From NCBI GenBank assembly GCA_020650975.1, contig JAIPMN010003773.1:1-44770 (forward strand): a stretch of DNA of 44,770 nucleotides. The letters run 5' to 3'. Position 1 is the first letter of the stretch, and the number at the start of each line of letters is the position of its first letter. The translations under genes and the position numbers were made by a program. The notes under the pieces were generated by a model. It was not told the origin of the DNA and did no database searches. It worked only from the letters and a program-made list of their open reading frames with translations. The stretch is from Apostichopus californicus (Eukaryota; Echinodermata; Holothuroidea; Aspidochirotida; Stichopodidae). Positions 42,768 through 44,770 of this stretch are shown piece after piece.

Positions 42768-44770
42768 CGTACAAATTATGATCCAAAATTTCCAACAAAA
42801 AAATTATATACCGTACCGCTTCGAACCAGAGCGTGCTGCAAAACTAAATATCAACCAGAAGACGAAGATGGAAAATGACGGCAGATACCAAAGGTGAATT
42901 TTCCTCCTCTTTGATCGTGACAGGTGGCTGACGACGTCGCAGGAAATTAAATGAGTTTGCGTATGTAAAAAGATACCACAGTGGCTATGAATTTTAATAG
43001 CTAATTTTGGGTCACTTTTCATCCCCCAAATGATTTCAGACTTTCAACTTATCCTCTCTAATCAGGGAAATTCTATATGTTTGTCTTCCAAATTGCTGTG
43101 AAGTGCACAGCAAACTTTGGAATCGAATCAAAAGTTGACTTTCCCGATGCAATCGTGGGTATACTTCCAACATCCGCCGTTTAAATGTCTCTATCCAAAA
43201 TTCATCGGGCAACAACTCCAAACGTCAAGACTGATATGAAGCTCTTTTTTTGTTGTTGCTATCGAATGATATTACATAGGCCGGTGCATGGATAGTCGAT
43301 GTTTACCAGGCTTCCGCATTTACAGCCAACTTAGCTGTGCAATGAGCAACCGCTTATGGTATTAACGAAGCCACTTGGCAGGGTTAATCAATACTATGCA
43401 CATGGCTCTATTCCCATTCTCCTTCGCTTTGCTCGAGACGAATACGGGTCCTTCTGGTCAATATTCCACTCTTGTTTACCGTACGCAGAGGTAAATAATC
43501 AAGATGGCAGCGAGGGGGTCGCAAAAACTACAACTGATACTGATTCCTGGTAAAAGTTCAAGACAAAATTGAAACAGGGAACCAATTAGACGGAAAAATA
43601 TGAATGCCTGGAGCCAGAGAAATGAGAAAACAGACATGGAAACGAAAACCAACGAGAGAGTGAAACGTGTTTCTGGATAAAGCGAGCTCTTCACGTGGAA
43701 ATTTGACTCGCTTACTCGGACCCCAGTCTGATGAGGAGGAGGGTAACAGATTGGTCTGGGGATGAATTGGAAGACACCAGAGAAGATTAGTACTACGGCG
43801 TTACAGATTAGGAGGCCAAATTTCCGAGATGCCAACGTGAAAAAAAAGATTCACCGAGAATGCGATAGAAAATGATTGATTGCTCTTCTGTAACGTGGTA
43901 TGGGATAAGATTCACTTTCTCGTTTCATTCATTGAGTGATCGACAAGAGAATACCGTCCGCTTGGAATTTTTGAAATCTCGATTGCTGGCAATTGCTTGT
44001 ATACCTACATGAATTCCTCTCCACAGAGCTATGCAATTAAGAGATATATTTCATATCTAAAATACGCTTAAAGTGAGATCATCATCCACCGAAAGAAGCC
44101 CGAGATAACTTCGCTGTCGAGTCCCTTTTTGCTAATTCTGAACACAGACCTGACGGTAATCAAGATGACAGTAGGTATTCCAATACTTATACTGAAATGT
44201 TCTTTTCCAGAGTATAGCCACACAAAAATGGCACCCTTTTTACTGATTTCCACTTCAACTTTAAAGTTTTTGTTAAATCTCAACTGGCTCTCTTCCACAA
44301 TCAGTCTCATCAGACTGCTATAAAAGAGTTGCTCCTTGCATTTGCGTATATTATCGGCCCTCCAGGGAATGCTGACTGAAGGCACACACACACCTCTGGC
44401 TCTCTTTCGATGTTGCAGCTAGAGTGATGGCCAAGCATGCCGACAAGGAACATAACCACTTAACTAGCAGGTTTTCTTTGGTAACCTTTAAGATCTGTAC
44501 AATTTTTACATCCTTGCCTTCTCTCCTTTGCATATAAATTATTCTTCCTGTTTCGCCAACTTTTAATCAGGAATTTCCCATGTAAACATCCACATTAATT
44601 GGGTTGGTTCTATCTGCTTCGGAAGGAAGTAATATAAACCACCGCAAATATTCTTGCCTTACTTTTGTACACAGGGCACTTCCTATTGAAAGAATTTCAA
44701 ATTTGGGACAAGCGGGAAAACTTTGCAAAATGAATCATTTCTTTTTCTCGGTCATCAGAGCCATCCCCTC

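Larger units (their letters stand above)
35788..44770 (-). other. Long intron or 5' region upstream of repeat 2, 9 kb
   Basis: Holds a tRNA-like gene (35902-35973), a three-copy tandem repeat (36607-37110), a possible small inverted-repeat element (39623-39812), two exon-like segments (40297-40438, 42609-42767) and tRNA half-like fragments (41325-41390, 41640-41690). G- and C-runs occur near 41406-41424 and 42253-42262. The stretches 37120-39600 and 42780-44770 show nothing I can name; the longer ORFs near 43036-43835 and 44068-44391 start at non-ATG codons or lack support. Confidence 0.55.

Noticed and set aside
43036-43221. Minus-strand ORF with LPDEFWIETFKRRM
   Set aside because: Looks protein-like but starts at TTG and has no clear acceptor; it could be chance.
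43476-43835. 119-codon minus-strand ORF with a hydrophobic start
   Set aside because: The first codon is TTG, not ATG, and no acceptor precedes it. A 12-nt segment inside (43716-43727) has a very good acceptor and a GTAAGC donor, but with no flanking exon known the phase cannot be tested.
44068-44391. 107-codon minus-strand ORF
   Set aside because: Begins at GTG; an internal ATG leaves 80 codons with no recognised motif, splice or promoter evidence.
1-44770. CRISPR arrays, operons or bacterial-type regulatory sites
   Set aside because: Spliced ankyrin exons show this is animal nuclear DNA. The direct repeats present are minisatellites without unique spacers of constant length.

Overview
The window is a piece of an animal nuclear genome. 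It is AT-rich, with long introns, many homopolymer C/G runs, minisatellites, MITE-like elements and tRNA-like sequences. The dominant feature is one large gene on the minus strand: a classical ankyrin (ANK family spectrin-to-membrane adaptor). The order of repeat signatures matches the 24-repeat membrane-binding domain of bilaterian ankyrins. Individual repeats (for example AAKWGK, PVDDVTV, FMSDSDDE) look closer to invertebrate than vertebrate proteins. A marine invertebrate, perhaps an echinoderm, is my best guess, but the sequence does not settle it.

Transcription runs right to left. Repeat R2 is at 35689-35787. R3 to R24 follow in 17 further canonical exons down to 10581-10679. Nearly all these exons are 99, 198 or 297 bp, phase 0 at both ends, and encode exactly one, two or three repeats; the R5-R6 exon is 186 bp. 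After R24 come the acidic linker exons 9784-9859, a 12-nt microexon (6330-6341), 2004-2122 and the Ser-rich linker exon 1-247, which is cut by the left edge. The ZU5, UPA and death domains lie off the left side. Repeat R1 and the N-terminus were not found and probably lie off the right side. About 9 kb (35788-44770) holds no recognisable ankyrin exon.

Several things go beyond the standard gene. (1) An in-frame extra exon, 30279-30380, resembles R5 and sits between R4 and R5. (2) An ATG-initiated, signal-peptide-like exon at 22058-22183 ends in a good phase-0 donor just upstream of the R8 exon, so it could start a short, ER-targeted ankyrin-repeat isoform. (3) The 12-nt microexon inserts Ala-Glu-Asp-Asp. 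(4) The donor of exon 2004-2122 lies inside the terminal unit of a ~100-bp minisatellite. (5) A 159-codon intronless ORF lies on the opposite strand inside the R4/R5 intron. (6) A possible alternative terminal exon lies at 29310-29390.

The introns also hold a hAT-like MITE with perfect 8-bp target duplications (587-1046), a related-looking element (12756-13072), two degenerate tRNA-like genes, a 27-bp-arm near-perfect palindrome and several tandem repeat arrays. There is one 10-N assembly gap at 13645-13654. All exon calls rest on reading splice sites, phase and similarity to remembered ankyrin sequences; no search or transcript data were available.
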